This document shows, one piece after another, positions 10,501 through 17,480 of a DNA stretch of 34,177 bases (positions are counted from its first letter, which is position 1; the number at the start of each line of letters is the position of its first letter). This DNA comes from VMSU01 sp031400755 (GTDB taxonomy: Bacteria > Desulfobacterota > Desulfobulbia > Desulfobulbales > VMSU01). The position numbers and the translations under genes are program-made. The stretch spans positions 1 to 34,177 of the forward strand of contig JANNQL010000182.1 of NCBI GenBank assembly GCA_031400755.1, in the 5' to 3' direction. The notes under the pieces are model-generated. The model ran no database searches, had not been told where the DNA came from, and saw nothing but the letters and a program-made list of their open reading frames with translations.

Positions 10501-11340
10501 AACATAATGGAGGGTTTGGCCGTGACAGACCTGACAAAGGCCGGTGATGCCATCAGCCGGGTCGTCGTCAACAAAGCCACCCTTGCCGTCGAAAAATTTC
10601 ACATCAACCTTTTGAAAGACGCCATCTCGATCAGGATCAACCGCGATCTGTTTTTTGATAAGCTGGCCGTAGATAAGGCCAAAGCTCTTGTCATCAAGAG
10701 ACGGAATAACGCCTTGCACTGAAATAGAGCCAGTCCCCGGAGTTTGGCTGTTTTCAATAGCTGAAACAACTTTATAGCTATTTTCCATGCCGTTTGCACT
10801 GACCACCAACAACAGCCCCCGGCCCGATCCGGTCTTGTTGGTCCAGTCTGCAGGGTCGGCCCAGGCTGGTTTCGTTTTGGACTGATTCAGGGTGTAAGTT
10901 ATAGTGCTTCCGCTGTTAGTAATGGTGCCGATTGTCCCCTGTGCCAGGTACAATTCTGTATCAGGCACAGTAGTATCCCCGGCCCAACCCCTGAGTTGTT
11001 GTTGAAAATGGGGATCATGGCAGTCAACACAGGTGCGGCCCCAGCCGGACAGAGGTAAAATGTCAGCTCGGTGTAGACTGCCAAGGGCAGCGCTGGAATG
11101 GGTGGTCACATGGGGGGCTGTGCCGTTGCCTTCGTGACAGATGGCGCAAATCACCTCAACGAGATTCGCCCGGTCAGGGGAATTATCAGAAGGGGAAAAC
11201 TGCCACCAAAGAGAGTAAGTATGACAGTTCCCGCAGGAAATTCCACCTGCCTGGTTGTGAGGGGCATCTATAACTGCAGCATCTACATTCCAAGCCAGCT
11301 GCAACAAAATCATACAAACGATAACAACTGTTTTTTTCAT
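7546..11340 (-). CDS. Giant secreted multiheme c-type cytochrome (25 predicted heme sites)
   Basis: A 1264-residue protein with an N-terminal signal peptide (MKKTVVIV, hydrophobic core, Ala-rich end near residue 21), so it is exported to the periplasm or beyond. I count 24 CXXCH motifs, the first at residues 36-40, plus one CX4CH (CSNISCH) followed 17 residues later by CLNCH. That pairing is characteristic of a domain described from Geobacter cytochromes. Other GGHxx, DCHDPH and NCHGAHS contexts resemble doubled-CXXCH domains of electron-transfer conduits. Between hemes 21 and 22 (about 8140-8350) lies a heme-free six-cysteine, Asp/Asn-rich insertion. The probable role is long-range or extracellular electron transfer. 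The ATG at 11340 is chosen for its signal peptide and GGAGGGAGG ribosome site; a start 13 codons upstream is also open. There is no C-terminal membrane helix, and the protein ends EILCQ. Confidence 0.93.
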   Translation of the reverse strand: MKKTVVIVCMILLQLAWNVDAAVIDAPHNQAGGISCGNCHTYSLWWQFSPSDNSPDRANLVEVICAICHEGNGTAPHVTTHSSAALGSLHRADILPLSGWGRTCVDCHDPHFQQQLRGWAGDTTVPDTELYLAQGTIGTITNSGSTITYTLNQSKTKPAWADPADWTNKTGSGRGLLLVVSANGMENSYKVVSAIENSQTPGTGSISVQGVIPSLDDKSFGLIYGQLIKKQIAVDPDRDGVFQKVDVKFFDGKGGFVDDDPADGITGLCQVCHGQTLHYVPSMAPDSHINVYGVANAATLQCTICHSHQVAFGHGNDGGAGCGGCHDNEHDNGDGTFTYSKHVEHLNLEIKCSSCHDPINIRNASGEVVLKDGEHIATTAVCLGCHHDGTDLTPADGNVPPNQPDYKSGWSDTAYVFACNGCHGTPPSYTTGGLNKANSHFAHANDQISCVKCHYSTTEDGATLLHPGSHADNIYSVSPAPGVSLTYSAGTCSNISCHLGNTETWGATLTCLNCHQTSGPDVEGVIDPNAVAQINVDQWTTSGHGRPANEQYTGSNNQGAGLTCYYCHDNTIAHGSAVTPFRLVNIGGPDGMNGVCLTCHKTGAPGYQPPYAGMDLIGSTRAVNSFHGYNDGLGGKFCWDCHDPHGDANIYMIHDRVSLRSDKVTGAPTLQSMPVVFTLNTSGADYAKTDPLFPFNGICNVCHLNTKHYTSTSGDGGHDDGERCTNCHHHNGSQPDNAFSQGECLGCHDIPRPEINPTRRAIDSEFPQTTETAGDAHAHFGGQLDSDDCRVCHNQIYHMDGLIRLWGGDQEVQINLRGELENTSIVYIGNNAGDMVNIEAQQYEDISDFCMSCHDSDGMNSSPYPFDPFGNGNLPPDVATRFKGTRVKSEDFTDPYLGMFGTGRKVLSHHPLSKSDQVATGAKIECTNCHGAHSVSINTKLADPDDTSRSWGAGLGETMNVFCLKCHDGGENPHHPGFPAGVAGPKYQWYPAALPGAKCPDNYNIYDCRGNCVDPYVAADWSVDGVCDDGTWGVNLQCAAFGNDNGKCGPYVNNDGYSLLKGLETCEGYSQPPWDHHGTKISWSKEAHGGGTKRLWPGYVQTPPVPVYELNCIDCHDHHGSYNPITNTDGNPYMIRDFVDGTKYVDDGNIRRSLERFGCSDVTTNPPACSKFGASGAVVIDKPNFKKKDGGLDSTTYNGWVNFCVKCHDKWGNATGSGGHLINGGYSSCLSCHAHGTVTYGGQDNYGYPFYMDDPDNTPEILCQ
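8140..8350 (-). other. LNR/Notch-like six-cysteine module inside the large cytochrome
   Basis: Within the cytochrome frame this segment has six non-heme cysteines in the order CPDN, DCRG, GNCVD, DGVCDDG, NLQC, GKC, with WSVDGVCDDG and FGNDNGKC. The spacing and the Asp/Asn/Gly pattern resemble the calcium-binding Lin-12/Notch repeat consensus (DGxCD ... C ... DxGDC). The cysteine pattern is read directly; calcium binding is inference. No CXXCH lies inside it. Confidence 0.55.
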
Positions 11341-11903
11341 GCCAGCACCTCCCTCCTCAATCCTACGAGTAGTTACCAAATACCTAGCACCTTTTCATTT
11401 ATTTTTATTATTCCATTTGCTGCTTCGTTATTTTTTGACCTTTCTGCGTTTTTGAGTATAATCGAGCAGGTCAAAATAACCCCCTTTGCATATAGATGCT
11501 AGCGTGAGAGATACAGCTCAGCCAGACCAGCAATCATTGGCATTAACGTATTAAAATTATTTAATTTTAACCATACCCTACTGTTGCTTGGTTTGCCCCG
11601 AAACAACTGCCCGGAAAATGCTCCGGGAAATCAATGAAAGAATATCATGGTTGACGGAAAGAGTACAGCGGAGTTTATTTCCTCATCTCAATAATGTCTC
11701 CCGCCTTCGCCAATGCCAAGGCAAAAAAAGCGCCGGGCTGACCGATCTCTTGGCAAACACGAGAGCTAATCTCTAGGTCCACCCTGCTCCTGAGAGAGAC
11801 GACTGAGAAACCTACTCCAATGTCGTTTGAATCTTTAGGCCCTGCCCTGAGATCCGTTTCCGGCTTGGACCAATACCTCCCGCCCAAGGAATAGCAATTA
11901 CGC
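11341..11903. other. Divergent intergenic region of 563 nt
   Basis: It separates the minus-strand cytochrome from the plus-strand HD gene. On the plus strand it holds a strong sigma70-like promoter (11435-11462) and a small perfect hairpin, CCCGGA/TCCGGG, at 11610-11627. Open frames here (for example a plus-strand one from 11617) lack ribosome sites and recognisable sequence. I see no convincing gene. Confidence 0.6.
11435..11462 (+). promoter_or_regulatory. Sigma70-type promoter pointing right
   Basis: TTGACC at 11435-11440 and a consensus TATAAT at 11457-11462 are separated by 16 bases (17 if TTTGAC is used). Initiation would fall near 11469, about 435 nt before the HD-domain start codon. 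It is on the strand opposite to the cytochrome gene. Confidence 0.6.
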
Positions 11904-12698
11904 ATGACCGACGATCAATGTCGTTTTTTTCAAGACTGGTTCAAGGGCCATGTTCGCACTTTTCAAGAACCAGACCCCTTGCACCAGAGAAGCCTCGACA
12001 TGAAGGAGGAGCACACCGCCCGGGTTTGCGCCGCCGTTGATCGAATCTCCTCAGGTCTTGGACTTTCGGAAAACAGCCGCCGACTCGCGGCCACAACCGC
12101 CCTGTTTCATGACATAGGCCGATTCCCTCAATATCGCCAGTACCGGACCTTCCGCGACCCCGACTCGGACAACCATGCCAAGCTCTCCCTCTGGGAACTG
12201 AATCGCCACCGCGTCCTCCACACCCTTGATCCGGCAGAGCACCAACTCATCAGCCGCGCTATCGTCTTCCACAACCGGCTCCGCCTTCCCGACCAGTTGG
12301 GTCCGGAGGCGCTTCTCCACTGTCGGCTCATTCGGGACGCCGACAAAGTGGATATCTGGCGGGTCATGGCCGAACACTTCCGAACGCCGGAATCCCTGCA
12401 AAACCCGGTGATCACACTTGGCCTTACCCCAGGCGGCGAGGTGCGTGAGGATGTCTACCACCGGCTCTTCGAGGGACGAATTATGAATTACGCTGAACTT
12501 AAAACTACCAACGAACTCAAAGTCCTCCAGATGAGCTGGGTTTTTGATGTAAACTTCCGGCCAACCTTCGAGATCTTAAGGGAGAAAAACGACATCGACG
12601 CACTGGCCGCCACCCTGCCCGACTCCCCGCTTCTCCGCCAGGCCATCGACTTCGTCAATGAGTACATCGACCGCCAGTTGGTGGGCGGACGTAAGTAA
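11904..12698 (+). CDS. HD-domain phosphohydrolase
   Basis: A 264-residue cytosolic protein with the metal-binding HD signature: His37 in EEHTARV, His69-Asp70 in LFHDIGRFPQY, a possible further His in DSDNHAKLS, and a late Asp in LIRDADKVDIWRV. These residues place it in the HD superfamily of metal-dependent phosphohydrolases, which includes nucleotide and cyclic-nucleotide hydrolases. There is no HD-GYP extension (no GYP loop), no REC or sensor domain, and no kinase domain, so the substrate is unknown. The start codon has only a weak upstream AAGGA. It heads a run of plus-strand genes, but an 86-nt gap separates it from the next gene and no functional link is apparent. Confidence 0.85.
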   Translation: MTDDQCRFFQDWFKGHVRTFQEPDPLHQRSLDMKEEHTARVCAAVDRISSGLGLSENSRRLAATTALFHDIGRFPQYRQYRTFRDPDSDNHAKLSLWELNRHRVLHTLDPAEHQLISRAIVFHNRLRLPDQLGPEALLHCRLIRDADKVDIWRVMAEHFRTPESLQNPVITLGLTPGGEVREDVYHRLFEGRIMNYAELKTTNELKVLQMSWVFDVNFRPTFEILREKNDIDALAATLPDSPLLRQAIDFVNEYIDRQLVGGRK

Positions 12699-12784
12699 GA
12701 CAATAGTCCCAGCGAGACTGCTTGCCCCTATAATCACGCTTTAATGCACTCTAAAAAAGACCATGCTGATGGACGAGACATGCC

Positions 12785-13285
12785 ATGACAGACCGCAACT
12801 CTTGCCCCTGTAATTCAGGGGCCGCATATGCCGCTTGCTGCCAACCGTTCTTGACCGGTGCCGGTAAAGCGGCTAGCGCCGAGGCCTTGATGAGGTCGCG
12901 ATATAGCGCCTATGTACGCCGCGATGTAGAGTATCTGCTCAAGTCCTGGCATCCATCGACCAGGCCGGCGCAGATTGATACCACCACCATCCCCGACTGG
13001 TATAATCTGCAAATTGTCCGTACTGGGCCAGGCAATGAAAGCGACACGCACGGGATTGTCGAATTTATCGCCACGGCGTTATCGCCAAAAGGCACCTGCA
13101 CACTCCACGAAGTGAGCCGTTTTATTAAAGAAGATGATCAATGGTTTTATGCAGACGGCAGCATCCTGCCAGATCCTCCCCCCATGGCAAAGACTGAAAA
13201 AATTGGCAGAAACGGGCCGTGCCCTTGCGGCAGCGGCAAAAAATTCAAAAAATGTTGCGGGAGTCGAGATGAAAAAACCGAATAA
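12785..13285 (+). CDS. ychJ: YchJ family protein with SEC-C zinc motifs at both ends
   Basis: A 166-residue member of the UPF0225/YchJ family. The N-terminal motif CPCNSGAAYAACC (Cys7, Cys9, Cys18, Cys19) and the C-terminal motif GPCPCGSGKKFKKCCG are both SEC-C type zinc-binding motifs as found at the end of SecA. Between them is the NTF2-like YchJ middle domain, with ALMRSRYSAYVRRDVEYLL and WHPSTRP. The biochemical role of the family is not established; ribosome or SecB-like interactions are suggested only by the SEC-C motif. The length is typical of the family. Its TAA is followed closely by the ribonuclease D gene, so the two are probably co-transcribed. Confidence 0.92.
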   Translation: MTDRNSCPCNSGAAYAACCQPFLTGAGKAASAEALMRSRYSAYVRRDVEYLLKSWHPSTRPAQIDTTTIPDWYNLQIVRTGPGNESDTHGIVEFIATALSPKGTCTLHEVSRFIKEDDQWFYADGSILPDPPPMAKTEKIGRNGPCPCGSGKKFKKCCGSRDEKTE

Positions 13286-13339
13286 AATATGCATCCAGGC
13301 CCATCATGCCTGTCCCTGTCAATTTTCGGGGTTCTATCA

Positions 13340-14455
13340 ATGAGCAATGTCCCGATGATCACCACTGCCGAGGGGCTGACGGAATTAACCGCCCGTTTGC
13401 ACGGCGAGCCGGTCCTGGCCTGTGACCTGGAGGCGGACTCCCTGCATCGCTACCAGGAGAAGGTCTGCCTGCTCCAATTCTCCACTCAAAAGTTTTCGGC
13501 ACTGGTTGATCCGCTGGCCGTGACCGACCTCTCGCCGCTCACGCCGATCATGGCCGATCCGGCCATCCTCAAAATATTTCACGGGGCTGATTACGACATC
13601 CGTTCTCTGCACCGGGATTTCGGCATTGAGATAAAAAACCTCTTCGACACTATGGTCGCCTGCCAGTTTCTAGGGGCCAAGGAAGTTGGCCTAGCTGCCG
13701 CCCTGAAGAAACGATTCGGCGTCGAACTGGACAAGCGCTTCCAGAAGGCCGACTGGAGCCAGCGACCATTGAGCCCAGAGATGCTGGCCTATGCGGTGGA
13801 GGACACCAGCCTCCTCATTGATTTCTACCGGCAATTGGCCGAAGAACTGCGAGAGAAGGGACGACTGGCCTGGGTAGAGGAGGAGTGCTCCTTCCTGGCG
13901 CAGGTACGGGTGACGGTGCGGGAAAAGGGGCCACGCTTCCTCCGCTTTAAGGGGGCCTCGCGCCTCGAGCCCCGGGCACTGGCGGTGCTCGAGGAATTGC
14001 TCAACTTCCGGGATGAGCAGGCGCGACGGATGGACCGCCCGCCCTTCAAGGTTATCGGTAACGAGGCCCTGACCGAACTTGCCTTAAAACGTCCGCAAGG
14101 GGCCATCGATCTCGCCAAGGTCAGGGGCCTAAGCGAGAATATCGTGCAGCGCCAGGGGAGCGGACTGCTCCGCGCCATCGCCACGGGCTGCGCCATCCCC
14201 GCCGCGGAACTCCCCCGCTTCCCGTTACCATCGCGTCCAGACCGCGATCCGCGTAAGGATGCTCGATTAATACGCCTCAAAGGATGGCGGGAAGGCAAAG
14301 CCCGTGACCTGGCGCTTGATCCTGGCCTCCTGGCCAACAATGTCCTTCTGGAGGCGCTGGCCGACTTGCCGGATGGGGCAGCGGCCAACAAGGTCATCCC
14401 CCGCAACTGGCAACGGCAACTGTTTGCCGACGAGGTAGCGCTACTGCTCGGCTGA
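13340..14455 (+). CDS. rnd: Ribonuclease D (DEDDy 3'-5' exonuclease with HRDC domain)
   Basis: Trims 3' ends of stable RNA precursors such as tRNA. The exonuclease domain shows CDLEADS (Asp29, Glu31), HGADYDIRSL (third acidic residue) and YAVEDTSLL, where Tyr and Asp complete the DEDDy set. An HRDC domain follows at about 205-285, containing RALAVLEELLNFRDEQARRMDRPPF-type sequence, and a second basic HRDC-like region leads to the C-terminus. At 371 residues it matches E. coli RNase D. I chose the ATG at 13340 (MSNVPMITTAEGL) because the domain begins just after it. An ATG at 13289, four bases after the ychJ stop, would add 17 residues without family resemblance and cannot be excluded. Confidence 0.92.
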   Translation: MSNVPMITTAEGLTELTARLHGEPVLACDLEADSLHRYQEKVCLLQFSTQKFSALVDPLAVTDLSPLTPIMADPAILKIFHGADYDIRSLHRDFGIEIKNLFDTMVACQFLGAKEVGLAAALKKRFGVELDKRFQKADWSQRPLSPEMLAYAVEDTSLLIDFYRQLAEELREKGRLAWVEEECSFLAQVRVTVREKGPRFLRFKGASRLEPRALAVLEELLNFRDEQARRMDRPPFKVIGNEALTELALKRPQGAIDLAKVRGLSENIVQRQGSGLLRAIATGCAIPAAELPRFPLPSRPDRDPRKDARLIRLKGWREGKARDLALDPGLLANNVLLEALADLPDGAAANKVIPRNWQRQLFADEVALLLG

Positions 14456-14506
14456 CGGTCGTCTATTACCGTAGCGTGGCAAGTTGGCCACAACCCTTAT
14501 GGTCAT

Positions 14507-14603
14507 GGTGGATGCGCTTACGCTTGTCCCCCCTACGCCTTTCTCGTTGAGCAACGGTGGATACGTGCGTCTTGGCCGGGTGGATAAGCACAGCGCCTCC
14601 ACC
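14507..14603. repeat. Pair of inverted REP-like sequences
   Basis: Bases 14507-14539 (GGTGGATGCGCTTACGCTTG, then a C-rich run and TACGCC) and 14578-14603 (GGGTGGATAAGCACAGCG, then CCTCCACC) are related GTGGATAAGC-type units in opposite orientation. They match the widespread REP motif in which a GGTGGAT...GCGC half pairs with a GCTTATCCACC half. They fill most of the gap between ribonuclease D and the topoisomerase gene. The first unit is degenerate (TTGTCC in place of TTATCC). Confidence 0.65.
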
Positions 14604-14686
14604 AATTACTTGGCTCCTGAGCATTATGCAGAATAGCATGAGTATTTTTTGAACAAATCCTAATCGCAGAAAAGGCATCGCGCTTC

Positions 14687-16510
14687 ATGCTTATTATTGT
14701 TGAATCGCCTACCAAGGCCAAAAAAATCCAGTCAATCCTCAAACTGCGGACCATGTCCACGGTGGGCCACTTCAAAGACCTGCCCGACGCACAGATTGGC
14801 GTTGACCTAAAGACCTACGAGCCGACCTTTGTCTATCACGAAAAGAAAATGCACCTGCCCAATGAGCTGCGGGCGGCAGCCCGTGGGCAGACCGTCATGC
14901 TGGCGGGCGACCCAGACCGGGAAGGCTATGCCATCAGCTGCCATATCTACGAAGAGGTAAAAGCAGTCGCCAAAGAGTGCCTGCGCCTGGAGATCTTCGA
15001 AGTCACCGAGAAGGGGCTGAAGGACTCCATGGCCAAGGCGCTGCCTTTCGAGCAGACCAACGCCGGACTCTACAATGCCTTCCTCGGGCGCCGGATCGGC
15101 GACCGCTTGGTGGGCTATATCCTCTCGCCCATCGCCAGCAAGAGCCTGCGCGGCAAATACAGCGTGGGCCGGGTGCAATCGCCGGCGGTCCGTCTGGTCG
15201 TCGATCGCGAGCGGGAGATCAGGGACTTTACGCCATCGGCGTATTGGCTGCTGGATATCGAACTGGACAAGGAAGGGACCACTTTCCTGGCCCGTCACGC
15301 CAAGGGCAAATTCAAGCAACTGGCGGATGCCGAGAAGATCATCAATGTTATCAAAGGGGAGACCCATGCCCTGGCCGTCAAGGTCGAAAAAAAGGAGGTC
15401 AGGCAATCACCCAAGCCGCCGTTCACGACGGTGGACCTCCAGGCCGCTGCCGCCGTCCGCCTGAAGTTCACCCCGGAACAGACGATGAAGCTTGCCCAGG
15501 CCCTCTTTGACCATGGGATCACAACCTATCACCGCACCGATTCCGTCCGCATGGACGAGGCCTTTATCACCGAGATTCGCGAATTTTTAAGCCAAGCCCT
15601 GGGCGCGCACTATCTGCCGGCCAAGCCAAATCAGCACAAGTCAAAAAACTCTCAGGCCGAGGCCCACGAAGGCATCCGCCCCACCCACATGCACAAAGCG
15701 GCAGACATCGCCGCCATCATCAAGCAGGAAGGACTGACCCCAAGCCATGCCAAACTGTACGAAATAATCTTCAGACGGGCGGTTGCCAGTCAAATGGCCC
15801 CGGCCCTCTTCGACTCCACGACCATGCTCTTTGAGGTGGCCGGTGAAAAATTCAAGGCCGCCGGCCGGGTCCTTAAATTCGACGGGTTTCTCAAGGTCTA
15901 CGCCGAGCTTGACGAGGAAAAGGAAAAAAAAAAGGAGGAAGACAAGCTGCAACTGCTGCCGCCGGTCGAGGCGGGCGACCTGGTGCCAAAGGTCAAGGAA
16001 ATCCTTGAGGAGAAAAAGACCAAGCCCCCTGGCCGCTTCACCTTAGGCTCTCTAGTCAAGGAGTTGGAAAGGCTCGACATTGGCCGCCCTTCCACCTACG
16101 CCGCCATCACCAAGAACATCACGGACCGGGGCTACGTCAAGGAGGAAAAAGGCAAGGTGGTCCCCCTGCCAGCGGGCGAAACGCTGATCGACTATCTCAG
16201 GGAGAGGCATGCCTGGGTGATCGATTACGAACTGACCAGCAAGATGGAAAAATTCTTAGATCAAGTCGTTGACAATAAGGAGACCTGGCAGCGTTTTTGT
16301 AAGGGCGTGCACCACAAGATGGGTTTCTTCGAACCGCCGGCCAGGGCTGCGGGTGGAGGCCCAAGCCCAGAGCAACTCAAGTACGCCAATGACCTGGCGC
16401 AGAAAAACAATCTCACCATCCCAGATGAGACCTTGCAGACCAGCCGGGCTCTGTCTCTGTGGATCGAAGGCCTCCTCGCTAAGAAATCCCCGCCGGATAA
16501 AATTGACTAG
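14687..16510 (+). CDS. topA: Type IA DNA topoisomerase, short form
   Basis: Relaxes negative supercoils by transient single-strand cleavage. The TOPRIM domain is evident: Glu6 in IIVESPTKAKKI, and Asp75, Asp77 and Glu79 in GDPDREG. The catalytic tyrosine is Tyr281 in TTYHRTDSVRMDE. LGRRIGDRLVGYILSP and YSVGRVQSPAVRLVVDRE are TopA family blocks, and the last conserved block is GRPSTYAAITKNITDRGYV. At 607 residues it is much shorter than E. coli TopA (865), and no zinc-ribbon cysteines follow the core. Instead the C-terminus has a small helical segment (SPEQLKYANDLAQKNNL...SRALSLWIEGLL) like tails seen on some plasmid-type topoisomerases. It could therefore be an accessory rather than the main topoisomerase I. 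The family is certain; primary status is not. Confidence 0.93.
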   Translation: MLIIVESPTKAKKIQSILKLRTMSTVGHFKDLPDAQIGVDLKTYEPTFVYHEKKMHLPNELRAAARGQTVMLAGDPDREGYAISCHIYEEVKAVAKECLRLEIFEVTEKGLKDSMAKALPFEQTNAGLYNAFLGRRIGDRLVGYILSPIASKSLRGKYSVGRVQSPAVRLVVDREREIRDFTPSAYWLLDIELDKEGTTFLARHAKGKFKQLADAEKIINVIKGETHALAVKVEKKEVRQSPKPPFTTVDLQAAAAVRLKFTPEQTMKLAQALFDHGITTYHRTDSVRMDEAFITEIREFLSQALGAHYLPAKPNQHKSKNSQAEAHEGIRPTHMHKAADIAAIIKQEGLTPSHAKLYEIIFRRAVASQMAPALFDSTTMLFEVAGEKFKAAGRVLKFDGFLKVYAELDEEKEKKKEEDKLQLLPPVEAGDLVPKVKEILEEKKTKPPGRFTLGSLVKELERLDIGRPSTYAAITKNITDRGYVKEEKGKVVPLPAGETLIDYLRERHAWVIDYELTSKMEKFLDQVVDNKETWQRFCKGVHHKMGFFEPPARAAGGGPSPEQLKYANDLAQKNNLTIPDETLQTSRALSLWIEGLLAKKSPPDKID

Positions 16511-16578
16511 GCGTTGCTCAGAAAATAATTTACCTTCCGATCAGGAGAAGATTGAACTGAATCCATCAGCAGGATTGA

Positions 16579-17466
16579 ATGATGACACCGATACTGGAAG
16601 TAAAGAACCTGGTCAAACGCTACAAGACCGTGACCGCGGTAGATGGCATCAGCTTTGCGATTGCCCAAGGCACCTGTTTTGGTTTGCTCGGCCCGAATGG
16701 CGCCGGCAAGACCACCGCCCTTGAGGTGATCGAAGACATCCTGCCGCCGACCGCCGGCGAGGTCATGTTCAATGGTCTGCCCAAGGCCGCCTCCTTTCGG
16801 GAGGAAGTCGGCATCCAGTTCCAACACACCACGCTGCTCAACTTTCTCACGGTCCGCGAGACCATGATTACCTTCCGCAATCTGTATCAAGACCCGGAAA
16901 GTATCGAAGACCTGGCCGAGATCTGCAATCTGCACGAGATCATGGAACGCATGAATGACAAGCTCTCCGGCGGTCAGGCCCAGCGCTTGATGCTGGCGCT
17001 CGCCCTGGTCAACAAGCCGAAGCTGATCTTTCTCGACGAACCGTCCACTGGTCTTGACCCGCAGGCCCGGCGGCATCTCTGGGAGATAGTCCGCACCATA
17101 AAAGAGGCCGGCAAGACCATCATCCTCACCACCCATTCCATGGATGAGGCGGAATACCTCTGCGACGAAATCGCAATTATGGACCACGGCAAGCTCATTG
17201 CCCAGGGATCGCCAGCAGAGCTGGTGCAGCGCTATTGCGCCGGCGGCACTATCACCCTGCCGCGCGCCAACGTCAATATCCCGCTCTCGCAGCTGCCCTT
17301 TCCCTATTTGGAAGTCAATGACCGACTCGAAATCAGCCCCGATAAGATCAATACCGGCCTGGAGCGCTTAATCGCCATGGAGATCGATCTAAGCGACATG
17401 GCCGTGCACTCCCCCAACCTGGAAGATGTCTTTCTCAAGCTGACCGGCCGGCAATTACGCAATTAA
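16579..17466 (+). CDS. ABC transporter ATP-binding protein
   Basis: The ATPase half of an ABC-2 type exporter. Walker A is GPNGAGKTT (residues 38-46), the signature is LSGGQ (129-133), Walker B is LIFLDEPSTGLD (149-160), and the H-loop is in ILTTHSMDEAE. The 80-residue C-terminal extension ending in NLEDVFLKLTGR is typical of the DRA/CcmA-like group that energises export of drugs, lipids or polysaccharides through a two-domain permease. Its TAA is 14 nt before the permease start, so the two form an operon. Two adjacent ATG codons (16579, 16582) are possible starts behind an AGGA. The substrate cannot be deduced. Confidence 0.95.
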   Translation: MMTPILEVKNLVKRYKTVTAVDGISFAIAQGTCFGLLGPNGAGKTTALEVIEDILPPTAGEVMFNGLPKAASFREEVGIQFQHTTLLNFLTVRETMITFRNLYQDPESIEDLAEICNLHEIMERMNDKLSGGQAQRLMLALALVNKPKLIFLDEPSTGLDPQARRHLWEIVRTIKEAGKTIILTTHSMDEAEYLCDEIAIMDHGKLIAQGSPAELVQRYCAGGTITLPRANVNIPLSQLPFPYLEVNDRLEISPDKINTGLERLIAMEIDLSDMAVHSPNLEDVFLKLTGRQLRN

Positions 17467-17480
17467 GGACAAACGCCCCC

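Noticed and set aside
11480..11600. GGGGCAAACC on the minus strand upstream of the large cytochrome, reminiscent of the GEMM riboswitch core.
   Set aside because: The second conserved GEMM block (GGGACGCAAAGC-like) and the tetraloop context are missing.
11588..11776. Plus-strand open frame of 62 codons upstream of the HD gene.
   Set aside because: No ribosome binding site before its TTG or ATG codons, and no family resemblance.
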